Below, piece after piece: positions 26,036 through 34,135 of a DNA stretch of 64,000 bases. The position numbers and the translations under genes were made by a program. Below the pieces are notes generated by a model. It was not told the origin of the DNA. It saw nothing but the letters and a program-made list of their open reading frames with translations, and did no database searches. Numbering within the stretch: position 1 is the first letter of the stretch; every line of letters begins with the position of its first letter. This DNA comes from Halobacteriales archaeon QH_7_66_36 (lineage in GTDB: Archaea > Halobacteriota > Halobacteria > Halobacteriales > Haloarculaceae). The stretch covers positions 179,671 through 243,670 of the forward strand of contig PXQV01000012.1 in NCBI GenBank assembly GCA_003021175.1, in the 5' to 3' direction.

Positions 26036-26452
26036 ATGCACGTCGAGGGGTTACTCGCGCCGGCGACCGCAACGGCGGCACGCGAGCGGTACGACGCGCT
26101 CGCGCCCGCCGCCAAGACGGTCGTGCGCGAGAGCGCGAAGGCGATGTCGTTCGACCGCGCCGAGTACGACGAGCGAGTCACGGCCGAGGTCGTAGAGACG
26201 GCGCTCGACGCGCTGTTCGCGTCGCTGCTGGAAGTCCACGTCGGCACGCGCGACGAGTTCGAGACGTTCCGCGACGACCACCCGGACCTCGACCCCGATG
26301 TCGAGGGGAGCGACGAGGTGGACCGCGTCGTGTGGCACCCGGCCCCGGCCGCGGACCTGCTCGTCGCCGCCACGTTCCACGAGGCGGAGCGGGCGGCCGT
26401 CGGCACGCTCCGGCGACAGGCGTTCGGCAAGGCGTACCGCGACCTGTTATGA
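26036..26452 (+). CDS. DUF5809-type haloarchaeal protein
   Basis: A 138-residue mostly helical protein that I match to DUF5809 from its opening (MHVEGLLAPATATAARERYD), its acidic centre with DDHPDLDPDVEGSDEVDRVV and its C-terminal HEAERAAVGTLRRQAFGKAY. There are no membrane helices or catalytic motifs that I can name. Its stop overlaps the next ATG (26449-26452), indicating coupling. It lies between the DUF5810-type gene and a membrane protein, a conserved haloarchaeal set. The function is unknown. Confidence 0.8.
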   Translation: MHVEGLLAPATATAARERYDALAPAAKTVVRESAKAMSFDRAEYDERVTAEVVETALDALFASLLEVHVGTRDEFETFRDDHPDLDPDVEGSDEVDRVVWHPAPAADLLVAATFHEAERAAVGTLRRQAFGKAYRDLL

Positions 26453-26844
26453 GGCCGATCACGCGGAATCTGGTCGTCGGCCTGCTGGTCGTGACCGTGC
26501 TGTTGCTCGCGCTCGGCGCGGCCCCGTCCCTGCTCCGGAGCGGCGACCCGTACTACGTGGCGGCGACGTCGGCCCAGCCGCCGGCCGAGACTGCGCCGGT
26601 GAACGGCTCGACGCTCTCCGAACAGCGGTTTCCGTACACGCTCGCCGCGGTGCGGAGCGGTGACGGTCGCTCCGACGCCTACTACCGCGGTCCGGTCGGG
26701 GTGAAGGGCGCTTTCACTCACTCGCCGTTCGACGAGACGGGCGCGTACGCGGAACAGTATCCGGACGCCGTCACGCCGAACGGGACGTACGTCCGGTTCG
26801 AGAACACCACGTATCGACTGACCGTCGTCCACGACACCGACTAA
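26449..26844 (+). CDS. Haloarchaeal single-pass membrane/secreted protein of unknown function
   Basis: 131 residues. One N-terminal hydrophobic helix (LVVGLLVVTVLLLALGAAPSLL) acts as signal anchor. The rest is polar and extracytoplasmic, with PYYVAATSAQPP, QRFPYTLAAV and three possible N-glycosylation sites (NGS, NGT, NTT). It overlaps the DUF5809-type gene by four bases upstream and the Nudix gene by one base downstream (TAATG), so it belongs to one transcriptional unit. No family is recognised. Confidence 0.75.
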   Translation: MRPITRNLVVGLLVVTVLLLALGAAPSLLRSGDPYYVAATSAQPPAETAPVNGSTLSEQRFPYTLAAVRSGDGRSDAYYRGPVGVKGAFTHSPFDETGAYAEQYPDAVTPNGTYVRFENTTYRLTVVHDTD

Positions 26845-27404
26845 TGACCCACCCGAACGACACCCCGAGCGGAACCGACCACGACTGGCCGGTCGTCGAA
26901 TCGCGCGCCGAGTACGAAACCGGCTGGTACACGGGCGGCTACGACCGCCTCCGCCAGCCGGACGGCACGGAGAAGAACTACTACTGGGCCGACCTGCCCC
27001 CCGCCGTCGTCGTGGTCGCGACCACCGGCGACGAACTCGTGATGGTCGAGCAGTATCGCCCGGCCATCGGCGAACACTGTCTGGAACTCGTCGCCGGCGT
27101 CGTCGAGGACGGCGAGAGCTACACCGAGGCCGGCGCGCGCGAACTCCGCGAGGAGGCCGGCTTCGACCCCGCCGGTATCTCGCTCGTCGAGGATTTCTGG
27201 TGTGCAACGGGCGTGCTCCGCCACCGGCGAGGCATCGTCTTCGCCGAGGGGTTGACGCCGGTCGAGCGACAGCTCGACGGCAACGAGTTCCTGTCGGTGA
27301 CGACGGTTCCAGTCGAGGACGCACTCGAACGCGCCCGCGCCGAACCGGCGAACGACGCGACTATCGAGGGGATCCTGCTCTCGCGGGCCGACGGCTTACT
27401 GTAG
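26844..27404 (+). CDS. Nudix hydrolase (ADP-ribose pyrophosphatase-like)
   Basis: A 186-residue Nudix enzyme. The Nudix box is perfect: G-x5-E-x7-REUxEExGU as GVVEDGESYTEAGARELREE followed by AGF, near residues 90-112. The N-terminal part (RAEYETGWYTGGYDRLRQPDG) and a tail proline/Glu region resemble the ADP-ribose pyrophosphatase subgroup, but the substrate is inferred. It is the last gene of the DUF5810-DUF5809-membrane-Nudix unit and converges on rimI with a nine-base overlap. Confidence 0.92.
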   Translation: MTHPNDTPSGTDHDWPVVESRAEYETGWYTGGYDRLRQPDGTEKNYYWADLPPAVVVVATTGDELVMVEQYRPAIGEHCLELVAGVVEDGESYTEAGARELREEAGFDPAGISLVEDFWCATGVLRHRRGIVFAEGLTPVERQLDGNEFLSVTTVPVEDALERARAEPANDATIEGILLSRADGLL

Positions 27405-27872
27405 CTCGCTGACCAGCACGTACGCGTCCTCGCCGTCGTCGTAGTAGCGGGGGAGCGTCCGGCGGAACTGGAAGCCGAAGCGACGGTAGAGCCGGATCGC
27501 GCTGTCGTTGGACTCGCGCACCTCGAGCTTGACGCGGCTCGCACGCTTCTCGCGCATGACCGTCAGCGCGCTCCCAAGCAGCTGCGCGCCGATGCCGCGG
27601 CCCCGGTAGTCCGGGTGGACTGCGATGTCCTTGACGTGGCCGAGCGTGCGGCCGGCGTTCGGCACCGTGTCCGCGACGACGTAGCCGACGACCCTTCCGT
27701 CGACGGTCGCGACGAGAAATCCCGGCTCGCCGAGGAAGCCCTCGAAGGCGGCGAACGGCCACGGCTGAGGGAAAGACGTCTTCTCGATGCGGTAGACGGC
27801 CAACAGATCCCCCCGCGCCGCTGGGCGAATCGCCCTGTCGTCGGTCCCGTCGTTCGGAGCCGCCGTAGTCAC
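27396..27872 (-). CDS. GNAT acetyltransferase, RimI-like
   Basis: A 158-residue GNAT enzyme, probably the archaeal RimI-type N-terminal acetyltransferase. It shows the acetyl-CoA-binding motif A VKDIAVHPDYRGRGIGAQLL near residue 80, motif B with ESNDSAIRLYRRFGFQFR near 120 and the GYVVADTVPNAG strand before it. The start is uncertain: a GTG at 27872 is used here, with a TTG at 27878 in the same frame as the alternative. The substrate is presumably protein N-termini. Confidence 0.85.
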   Translation of the reverse strand: MTTAAPNDGTDDRAIRPAARGDLLAVYRIEKTSFPQPWPFAAFEGFLGEPGFLVATVDGRVVGYVVADTVPNAGRTLGHVKDIAVHPDYRGRGIGAQLLGSALTVMREKRASRVKLEVRESNDSAIRLYRRFGFQFRRTLPRYYDDGEDAYVLVSELQ

Positions 27873-28205
27873 GTCCAATAATTTGCGCCGCGCACACTAA
27901 GCCGTGCCGGCCGAGGCGCGTGGCGGTGTGCGTTCGGAACGATCCGGTCGGAACCAAAACTCTATGGCATTGCTTTCATGTTACAACCGCTCGCACGAAC
28001 TAATGCACCCGACGAGGGTGCATCCCCACCCACCCTATCATCGACACGGGCGCTCCTTCCCCCACCTCCCCGTGTCGACGTTTTCGAACCCACCGGACCA
28101 CAGTCCCCCGTCGTCTCTCCGCCCTGCTCTCCGCCCTTCCAGCTTCGGTCGCGTCGCTACCGGCAGGCACGCGAAAGAAATCGAGTGGCGACGGCGCGGT
28201 TAGTC
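27873..28205. other. Gene-free stretch between rimI and aconitase
   Basis: I find no gene here. Open frames on both strands are Ser/Pro/Arg-rich and short. It contains the promoter side of rimI and a less biased stretch around 27960-28110. The aconitase 3' hairpin begins at 28206. Confidence 0.4.
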
Positions 28206-28231
28206 GTCGCCGGCTTGCACAGGCCGGCGAC
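28206..28231 (-). terminator. Strong hairpin after aconitase
   Basis: Perfect 9-bp arms GTCGCCGGC (28206-28214) and GCCGGCGAC (28223-28231) enclose an 8-base loop. The hairpin lies five bases beyond the aconitase stop codon. There is no long U-run after it, so it may stabilise or define the mRNA 3' end rather than act as a classic intrinsic terminator. Confidence 0.5.
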
Positions 28232-28236
28232 ACCCG

Positions 28237-30207
28237 TCAGTCGTCGGCTGGCGCGGCACCGCCCTCGTCGTACTGCCGTTTCGTCAGCGACAGCTTGCCG
28301 CCCGCGGAGAGGATACGCCGCTCGCGCTCGGAGGCGTCGAGGTGGGCGGTCAGCTCCCAGTCGTCGTTGACGCGGACGGTGAACGCCTCCCGTCCGGCGT
28401 CGACGGCCGCGGCCACGTCGTCGACGATCTCGATGTCGTCGCCCTGCTCGATGCGCTCGTAGTCCGCCTCGTCGATGGTGAGCGGAATCAGCCCGAAGTT
28501 GAACAGGTTCGCCTTGTGGATGCGGGCGAAGGACTGCGCGAGGACGCCCTCGATACCGAGATACATCGGGCACAGCGCCGCGTGCTCACGCGAGGAGCCC
28601 TGCCCGTAGTTCTCGCCGGCGACGAGGAAGCCGCCGTCAGACTCCAGCGCGCGCTGGGCGAACGTGTCGTCGACCCGCGAGAGGGTGAACTCCGAGAGCT
28701 TCGGAATGTTCGACCGGTACATCAGGATGTCCTGCGTCGCCGGGATGATGTGGTCGGTCGTGATGTTGTCTTCCATCCGCAGGAGGGCGGGACCGGCCAG
28801 CTCGTCGCCGAGGGGATCTTTCAGCGGCACATCGCCGATGTTCGGCCCCTTGACGAGCCCGTCGTCGACGGCCTCGTCGGGCTCGATGAGATCGGCCTTC
28901 GAGCCGTCGTACTGGTCGGGAAGCTCCATCCCCGGCGCGTCGAGGTCGCCGAGTTCCTCCGCGAGGTCACGTGGGTCGACGAGTTCGCCGGTGATGGCCG
29001 CGGCGGTCGCGACCTCCGGCGAGGCGAGGAAGACGGAGTCGTCCTCGATGCCGGAGCGGCCCTCGAAGTTGCGGTTGAACGTCCGCACGGAGACGGAGTC
29101 GGAGGCGGGCACGTGGCCGATACCGATACACGCGCCACAGGTCGCCTCGGAGAAGTTGACGCCGGCGGCCATCAGCTCCGCGGTCCACCCCTCGCGGGCG
29201 AGGATCTCGGAGGCCTGCTTCGAGCCGGGCGCGACGATCATCTCCGTCTTCTTGTTGATCTCGCGGCCCTCCAGCATCTTCGCGGACGGGAGGATGTCCT
29301 CGTAGCCGCCGTTGGTACAGGAGCCGATGATGACCTGCTCGACCTCCTCGCCCGCGACCTCGCGGACGGGGACGACGTTGTCGGGCATCGACGGCGTGGC
29401 GACGAGCGGCTCGACCTCCGAGAGGTCGACGACGATCTCGTCGTCGTAGTCGGCGTCCTCGTCTGGCGAGAGCGCCTCGAACTCGTCCTCGCGGCCCTGC
29501 CGGGCGAGGTAGTCGCGGGTGTGCTCGTCGGTCGGGAAGATGGACGTGGTCGCGCCCAGCTCCGTCCCCATGTTGGTGATGGTCGTCCGCTCGGGGACGG
29601 TGAGCGTCTCCACGCCCGGTCCCGTGTACTCGAAGATCTTGCCGACGCCGCCCTTCACGCTCAGCCGGCGCAGCATCTCGAGGATGACGTCCTTCGCGGA
29701 GGACCACGCTGGCAGCTCGCCCTCCAGCCGGACGTTGACGACCTCCGGCATCTCGATGTAGTACGGGCCGCCACCCATCGCGACGGCAACGTCGAGCCCG
29801 CCGGAGCCGATGGCGAGTTCGCCCAGACCGCCCGGTGTCGGCGTGTGCGAGTCCGAGCCGAGCATCGTCTTGCCGGGCGCGGCGAAGTTCTCCTTGTGGA
29901 CGTTGTGACAGATGCCGTTGCCGGGCCGCGAGAAGTGCGCGCCGAACGTGCCCGCCGCCGAGCGGAGGAAGCGGTGGTCGTCCGTGTTCTTAAAGTCGAA
30001 CTGGTAGGTCTGGTGGTCACAGTACTGCGCGGCGACCTCCGTCTGCACTTGGTCCAGTCCGAGCGCCTCGAACTGCAGCCAGACGAACGTCCCCGTCGTG
30101 TCCTGCGTGAGGACCTGATCGATCTCGATCCCGATCTCCTCCCCCGTCTCGAGTTCCCCCTCGACGAGGTGGCCTTCGAGAATTTTCTCCGTGAGCGTCT
30201 GTCCCAT
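28237..30207 (-). CDS. acn: Aconitate hydratase
   Basis: A 656-residue aconitase of the shorter archaeal type, which isomerises citrate to isocitrate in the TCA cycle. Cluster ligands are visible: one Cys in IIGSCTNGGYED near residue 298 and the CGAC pair near 362. Other landmarks are LGSDSHTPTPGGLG, FNRNFEGRSG and the swivel-domain segment GENYGQGSSREHAAL near 550. A TTTATATCCG box at 30231-30240 (minus strand) lies about 28 bases before the ATG, fitting a leaderless transcript. Confidence 0.95.
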   Translation of the reverse strand: MGQTLTEKILEGHLVEGELETGEEIGIEIDQVLTQDTTGTFVWLQFEALGLDQVQTEVAAQYCDHQTYQFDFKNTDDHRFLRSAAGTFGAHFSRPGNGICHNVHKENFAAPGKTMLGSDSHTPTPGGLGELAIGSGGLDVAVAMGGGPYYIEMPEVVNVRLEGELPAWSSAKDVILEMLRRLSVKGGVGKIFEYTGPGVETLTVPERTTITNMGTELGATTSIFPTDEHTRDYLARQGREDEFEALSPDEDADYDDEIVVDLSEVEPLVATPSMPDNVVPVREVAGEEVEQVIIGSCTNGGYEDILPSAKMLEGREINKKTEMIVAPGSKQASEILAREGWTAELMAAGVNFSEATCGACIGIGHVPASDSVSVRTFNRNFEGRSGIEDDSVFLASPEVATAAAITGELVDPRDLAEELGDLDAPGMELPDQYDGSKADLIEPDEAVDDGLVKGPNIGDVPLKDPLGDELAGPALLRMEDNITTDHIIPATQDILMYRSNIPKLSEFTLSRVDDTFAQRALESDGGFLVAGENYGQGSSREHAALCPMYLGIEGVLAQSFARIHKANLFNFGLIPLTIDEADYERIEQGDDIEIVDDVAAAVDAGREAFTVRVNDDWELTAHLDASERERRILSAGGKLSLTKRQYDEGGAAPADD

Positions 30208-30230
30208 AACGTCTTGGAATCGGCTGGCAT

Positions 30231-30240
30231 CGGATATAAA
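30231..30240 (-). promoter_or_regulatory. TATA box of aconitase gene
   Basis: Minus-strand TTTATATCCG, centred about 28 bases upstream of the aconitase ATG at 30207. Spacing is typical of leaderless haloarchaeal promoters. Confidence 0.6.
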
Positions 30241-30490
30241 TCCGGCGTGTTTGCCGGATCTTGCGCAGTACGCCTTCCGTTTCGGTCGATGTCGGTTTGG
30301 TTATGGAACAGCTTTGCCGCTCACGGGAGAAAAACGCGCCACTCGGGTCGTGCATGGACGTTCAGGGAGAACGCGTGAGTGTTCGGCACAGAGATGAACG
30401 CAGACGTTCATGTACTCGGGGAGAATGGAGCCGTCGATGCGGTTTCGCGCCGACCGGGTGGCTTTTGCCCGCTCGGCGGCGCGCTGGGGT

Positions 30491-31243
30491 ATGGAACTGT
30501 TCGCTGTCCCCGACCTCCCGGAGGTGCGGCCCGGCGACGACCTCGCCGACCTCATCGCGGCCCGCACCGATCTCGTGGGCGGAGACGTGCTGTGTGTCGC
30601 CTCCACCGTCGTCTCGAAGGCAGAAGGCCGCGTCTACGAGTACGCCGACTTCCCCGCCGGCGACCGCGCCGAGCAGATCGCCGCGCGACTGGAAGCCGTC
30701 ACCGGCGATCAGAAGGACCCGCGATTTGCGCAGGCCATCCTCGAAGAGAGCGAGGAGATACTCACCGAAGCGCCGTTCGTGCTCGCGGTGACGGAGTTCG
30801 GACACATCACCGTCAACGCCGGCATCGACCGCTCGAACGTCCCCGACGGCGACCTGCTCCTGTTGCCCGAGGACCCCTCCGCCTCCGCGGCACGGTTCTC
30901 GCGGCGACTGGACGTGCCGGTCGTCGTCACGGACACCTCCGGGCGACCGTTCCGCTACGGGCAGCGTGGCGTCGCCGTCGGGTGGGCCGGGATGCCCGCC
31001 TCCCGCGACTGGCGCGGCGAGACCGACCGGGACGGTCGAGAACTCGGCGTGACCGTCCAGTCGGTCGCGGACGAACTCGCCGGTGCGGCGAATCTGGTCG
31101 CCGGCGAAGGCGACGGCGGAACGCCGGCCGTCGTCGTCCGCGACTGGGACTTCGGCGACCACGGCGGCTCCGACAACCTCTTTCGGGACGACGCGGACGA
31201 CATCGTTCGCGACGCCCTCCGCGACTGGGCGTTCGACGGGTAG
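30491..31243 (+). CDS. cofE: Coenzyme F420-0:L-glutamate ligase CofE
   Basis: A 250-residue CofE, the GTP-dependent enzyme that adds gamma-linked glutamates to F420-0. Family segments include VGGDVLCVASTVVSKAEGRVYEY near residue 33, VLAVTEFGHITVNAGIDRSNVP near 100, LLPEDPSASAARF and VVVTDTSGRPFRYGQRGVAVG near 150. The ATG at 30491 matches the expected short N-terminus (MELFAVPDLPEVRPGDDL). It lies just upstream of an F420-dependent Mer-like gene, so both belong to F420 metabolism. Confidence 0.93.
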   Translation: MELFAVPDLPEVRPGDDLADLIAARTDLVGGDVLCVASTVVSKAEGRVYEYADFPAGDRAEQIAARLEAVTGDQKDPRFAQAILEESEEILTEAPFVLAVTEFGHITVNAGIDRSNVPDGDLLLLPEDPSASAARFSRRLDVPVVVTDTSGRPFRYGQRGVAVGWAGMPASRDWRGETDRDGRELGVTVQSVADELAGAANLVAGEGDGGTPAVVVRDWDFGDHGGSDNLFRDDADDIVRDALRDWAFDG

Positions 31244-31331
31244 CCCCCGGTCTCGGCGTCGCTGGCCCACGCCCGAGACCCCTCGTTGCCGTTACCGACA
31301 GTCGAAGGGGTACGGACGGCTAACTGTCGGT

Positions 31332-32312
31332 ATGCTTGGCATCGAACTCACCCCTGACCATCCCGTCGAGCGCGTCGGCGACCTCGGCGCGCGCGCCGAA
31401 GCGGCAGGGTTCGGGACCGTCTTCTGCTCTTCGCACTACGACAACCGCGACCCGTTCGTCGCGCTCGACCGCGTGGCCCGAGAGACCGACACCGCGCGTC
31501 TCGGGCCGGGCGTCGCGAACCCGTACGACACCCATCCGGCCGCGCTCGCCGCGAAGGTGGCGACGCTCGACGAGGCGTCCGACGGCCGCGCCGTCTTCGG
31601 CATCGGCCCGGGCGATCCCGCCACGCTCGGCCATCTCGGTGTCGACCGCGAGCGCGGCCTCTTGGCCGTGTTGCAGGCGTTCAAGGACGCACAGGCGCTG
31701 TGGCGCGGCGAGCGCGTCACCCGCGACGGCGCCCACATCGCCGACAGCGCCGGGCTGAACTTCGAGCCGCCGCAGGGTGATTCGATCCCCGTCCACGTCG
31801 GCGGGGAGGGCCCGCACATGTGTCGCATGGCCGGCAAACACGCCGACGGATTACTCTTCAACGGGTCGCATCCGGACGACCTCGCGTGGGCACGCGACCG
31901 CGTGGAGGAGGGTAAGGCCGACCGGCCGCCAGAGCGGGGCGAGTTCGAGCTGGTCGCGTACGCTTCGACGTCGATTGCGGCGGACGCCGAGGCCGCACGC
32001 GAGGCCGCGCGGCCGCCGGTCGCCTACATCACCTCGGGCGTCGCGCCGTCGGTGTTGCAGCGCCACGACATCGACGCGGAGCGCGCAGAACAGATCGGCG
32101 ACGCGCTCTCTGCCGGGGAGTTCGAGGAGGCGTTCGGTCTCGTCACGCCCGCGATGGTCGACGCGTTCTGCATGGCTGGAACGCCCGAGACGGTGCGCGA
32201 GCGCGCGGAGGATCTGTTAGAACACGCCGACGGCATCGTCGCGGGGTCGCCGCTCGGTCCCGACCTCGACACGGCTATCGATCTCGCTGGCGACGCGCTC
32301 TCAGTGGCGTAG
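31332..32312 (+). CDS. mer: F420-dependent methylenetetrahydromethanopterin reductase-like protein (Mer)
   Basis: A 326-residue luciferase-like F420-dependent oxidoreductase of the Mer family. It opens with IELTPDHPVERVGDLGARAEAAGF and contains LGPGVANPYDTHPAALAAKVATLDE, FGIGPGDPATLGHLGV and IPVHVGGEGPHMCRMAGKHADG, the TIM-barrel landmarks. Haloarchaea do not make methane; the enzyme is presumed to work in folate-type one-carbon metabolism. The gene ends in a long hairpin shared with the convergent small membrane gene. Confidence 0.9.
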   Translation: MLGIELTPDHPVERVGDLGARAEAAGFGTVFCSSHYDNRDPFVALDRVARETDTARLGPGVANPYDTHPAALAAKVATLDEASDGRAVFGIGPGDPATLGHLGVDRERGLLAVLQAFKDAQALWRGERVTRDGAHIADSAGLNFEPPQGDSIPVHVGGEGPHMCRMAGKHADGLLFNGSHPDDLAWARDRVEEGKADRPPERGEFELVAYASTSIAADAEAAREAARPPVAYITSGVAPSVLQRHDIDAERAEQIGDALSAGEFEEAFGLVTPAMVDAFCMAGTPETVRERAEDLLEHADGIVAGSPLGPDLDTAIDLAGDALSVA

Positions 32313-32388
32313 TGACTGCTGTGAGCCATTTCGGTATCGACCGCACGAATACGTGGGGTCGAACCGGTAAACGGTTACAGCAGTCACT
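32311..32388. terminator. Long bidirectional hairpin between convergent genes
   Basis: Perfect 12-bp arms, AGTGACTGCTGT (32311-32322) and ACAGCAGTCACT (32377-32388), with further pairing inside (CC/GG, TT/AA, GGT/ACC and CGACC/GGTCG), make almost the whole 78 bases fold on themselves. It overlaps the last base or two of mer and the stop codon of the opposing gene, so it could end both transcripts. Confidence 0.6.
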
Positions 32389-32614
32389 GTGAGTCGCGAT
32401 GCTCCTCCGGCGGTTCACCGGAGGGGAGCGCCCGCACGAGTGCGCTCCCGACTGCGCCGGCCGACAGCGCACCGAAGACGACCGACGCACCGGCGGTGAT
32501 GAGTGCTCCTATCGCCATCAGGGCCGCCTGCTCGGGGCTCTGTGCCGCGATTTCGGCGAACCGCATCGGAAGCTCGACGATGCTCTCGAGGAGACCGCTG
32601 CTCTCGCCTGCCAT
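32384..32614 (-). CDS. Small haloarchaeal membrane protein
   Basis: A 76-residue protein with a short amphipathic N-terminus (MAGESSGLLESIVELPMRFA), one hydrophobic hairpin or long helix (AALMAIGALITAGASVVFGALSAGAVGSALV) and a polar tail. The ATG at 32614 was preferred over 32638. Its stop codon lies inside the bidirectional hairpin. No family is assigned; codon bias supports it being real. Confidence 0.65.
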   Translation of the reverse strand: MAGESSGLLESIVELPMRFAEIAAQSPEQAALMAIGALITAGASVVFGALSAGAVGSALVRALPSGEPPEEHRDSQ

Positions 32615-32690
32615 GTGTGGGACTTCGGCGCACGACACTTCGGGCTTCCGGGTTCGCCACGCTCTTTTCCCGCGGTAGCGACGCTCCGGT

Positions 32691-32915
32691 ATGGATCGCG
32701 ACCGCTCGCTCGACGAGTTCCTCGGCGACGCAGACGAGGGATCGCCGAACCCGGATGACGCGAGCGACGCGGACGCGACAGACGAAGACGAGCCGACGCT
32801 TGCGACGACGACCTACGACTCCGACGGTGCCGACTGCGAGGCCTGCGGCGCGACGGTCACCCGGCGCTGGCGAGACGGCGATGCGTTGGTGTGTGGAGAG
32901 TGTAAGGAGTGGTAA
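32691..32915 (+). CDS. Small acidic zinc-ribbon protein
   Basis: 74 residues. An acidic linker of about 45 residues (DRSLDEFLGDADEGSPNPDD and onward) is followed by a C-terminal zinc ribbon CEACGATVTRRWRDGDALVC and GECKEW, with four Cys in CxxC pairs. The layout matches a haloarchaeal family of small zinc-finger proteins (DUF7573-like). The 3' flank carries a dispersed element also seen after engB. The function is unknown. Confidence 0.85.
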   Translation: MDRDRSLDEFLGDADEGSPNPDDASDADATDEDEPTLATTTYDSDGADCEACGATVTRRWRDGDALVCGECKEW

Positions 32916-32983
32916 CGCACCTTTTTACCGCTCGGGTTTCCTCGCTCGCTACGGAACCTCTCTCGGCAAAAATCTGCATCAAA
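32916..32983 (+). repeat. 3'-flank element, copy B (after zinc-ribbon gene)
   Basis: It begins directly after the TAA with CGCACCTTTTTACCG, then GGGTTTCC, and ends with the 18-mer GCAAAAATCTGCATCAAA (32966-32983). Start motif, GGGTT-CC middle and end motif match copy A after engB, with the same orientation relative to the upstream gene. The gene-free DNA beyond it (32984-33267) holds a TTTATATA box near 33131-33138 with no gene to serve, but nothing else I can name. Confidence 0.65.
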
Positions 32984-33267
32984 GATGTCGAGCGCTCCCT
33001 CCGGTCGCGCTCGGTAGATATCTATTCGTTCCGCTACCGCACTATCTTCGCCGCTCTTGCGGTGTTCCTCTCTTATGGACGGTAATCGGCTATGGGTGAT
33101 AGAGTACTCGCCTCGTGGTACGGCGAACGTTTATATACCGAGCCGCGGCCAGCGGCTCCGTGACGTAACCGTCGCGGCGACGGGCCCGAGCGGGAGCGCG
33201 GCCCACCTGTCGTCGTCTGGTCATGGGTCGCCTGTTCGCACTTAGACAGCGACGCCAGTGCCGTCAC

Positions 33268-34041
33268 TCAAAGGCTAAGGGCCGTCGTCATGACACCGTG
33301 GGTCGCGACGAACTGCTCCAGTTCCTCCTTTCGCGGGCCGATCTCGTCCGGTTCGTGTGAGTCGGTGCCGAAGACGGAGGAAACGTCGTGGTCGACGAGC
33401 ACGTCCACGAACTGCGGAGTCGGGTGGACTTCTCCGTACTCGGAGAGGACGCGGCCGGCGTTCAGCTCGGGAACCGTCCGCGAGTCCGCGAATGCCTCGG
33501 CGACGCGTCGGTAGTCTGCGTCGGTCGCAATGTCGCGGAGCGCGCTGTTGCGCTCGACGAGGTCGACGTGGGCGGCGACCGCGAACAGGTCGGACTCGAT
33601 CAGTTCGACGAGGCGGTCGAAGTAGGTGGTGACGTGCTCGCGACGCGCTGCCGCCGACTGCTTCGCGAAGTAGTCCTCGAAGTGGACGTTGACGCCGTCG
33701 AGTTCGTGGACGGAGCCGATGGCGTAGTCGAACTCGGCGTCGGCGAGAAACGAGGCGACTGCGTCGTGGTCTGTAGGGTGATAGTCCATCTCGACGGCGT
33801 CGTAGACGTTCAGATCGAAGTCCGTGGCGAGATCACGGAGCGCCTCGCGGCGGCGCTCGTAGGTGATGTCGAGGTTGAAGCCGAACGCGCGCTTGTAGCG
33901 TGCAGGCTCGCTTCGCGTCGAGACGTTACAGTGGTCGGCGACGCCGACGGCATCGAGACCGGCACGCTCTGCGGCCCCGAGCATCTGCCGGAGGAACCGC
34001 CCGTCGGAGTAGTTCGAGTGGACGTGGTAGTCGTGGTTCAC
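33268..34041 (-). CDS. PHP-domain phosphoesterase (histidinol-phosphatase-like)
   Basis: A 257-residue PHP-domain hydrolase. The four metal motifs are present: YHVHSNYSDG at the N-terminus (HxH), AVGVADHCN near residue 35, the EMDYHPTDHD region near 88 and the C-terminal FGTDSHEPDEIG (DxH) near 228. The His in AIGSVHEL and the AAHVDLVER segment complete the site. It resembles HisK-type histidinol phosphatase, but other PHP esterases look similar, so the substrate is not certain. Confidence 0.85.
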   Translation of the reverse strand: MNHDYHVHSNYSDGRFLRQMLGAAERAGLDAVGVADHCNVSTRSEPARYKRAFGFNLDITYERRREALRDLATDFDLNVYDAVEMDYHPTDHDAVASFLADAEFDYAIGSVHELDGVNVHFEDYFAKQSAAARREHVTTYFDRLVELIESDLFAVAAHVDLVERNSALRDIATDADYRRVAEAFADSRTVPELNAGRVLSEYGEVHPTPQFVDVLVDHDVSSVFGTDSHEPDEIGPRKEELEQFVATHGVMTTALSL

Positions 34042-34135
34042 ACGCGAGGGGACACACCCCGACGGTAGGAAGGTTCGGGTGGCGTGGCTCGGTCCCTATG
34101 TCGGACGAGGACGAGCAGACGGTCGAGAGCGCCTG

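Noticed and set aside
28342-30378. Very long plus-strand open frame opposite aconitase
   Set aside because: It is the antisense of a clear aconitase; long antisense frames are a normal by-product of G/C-biased third positions.
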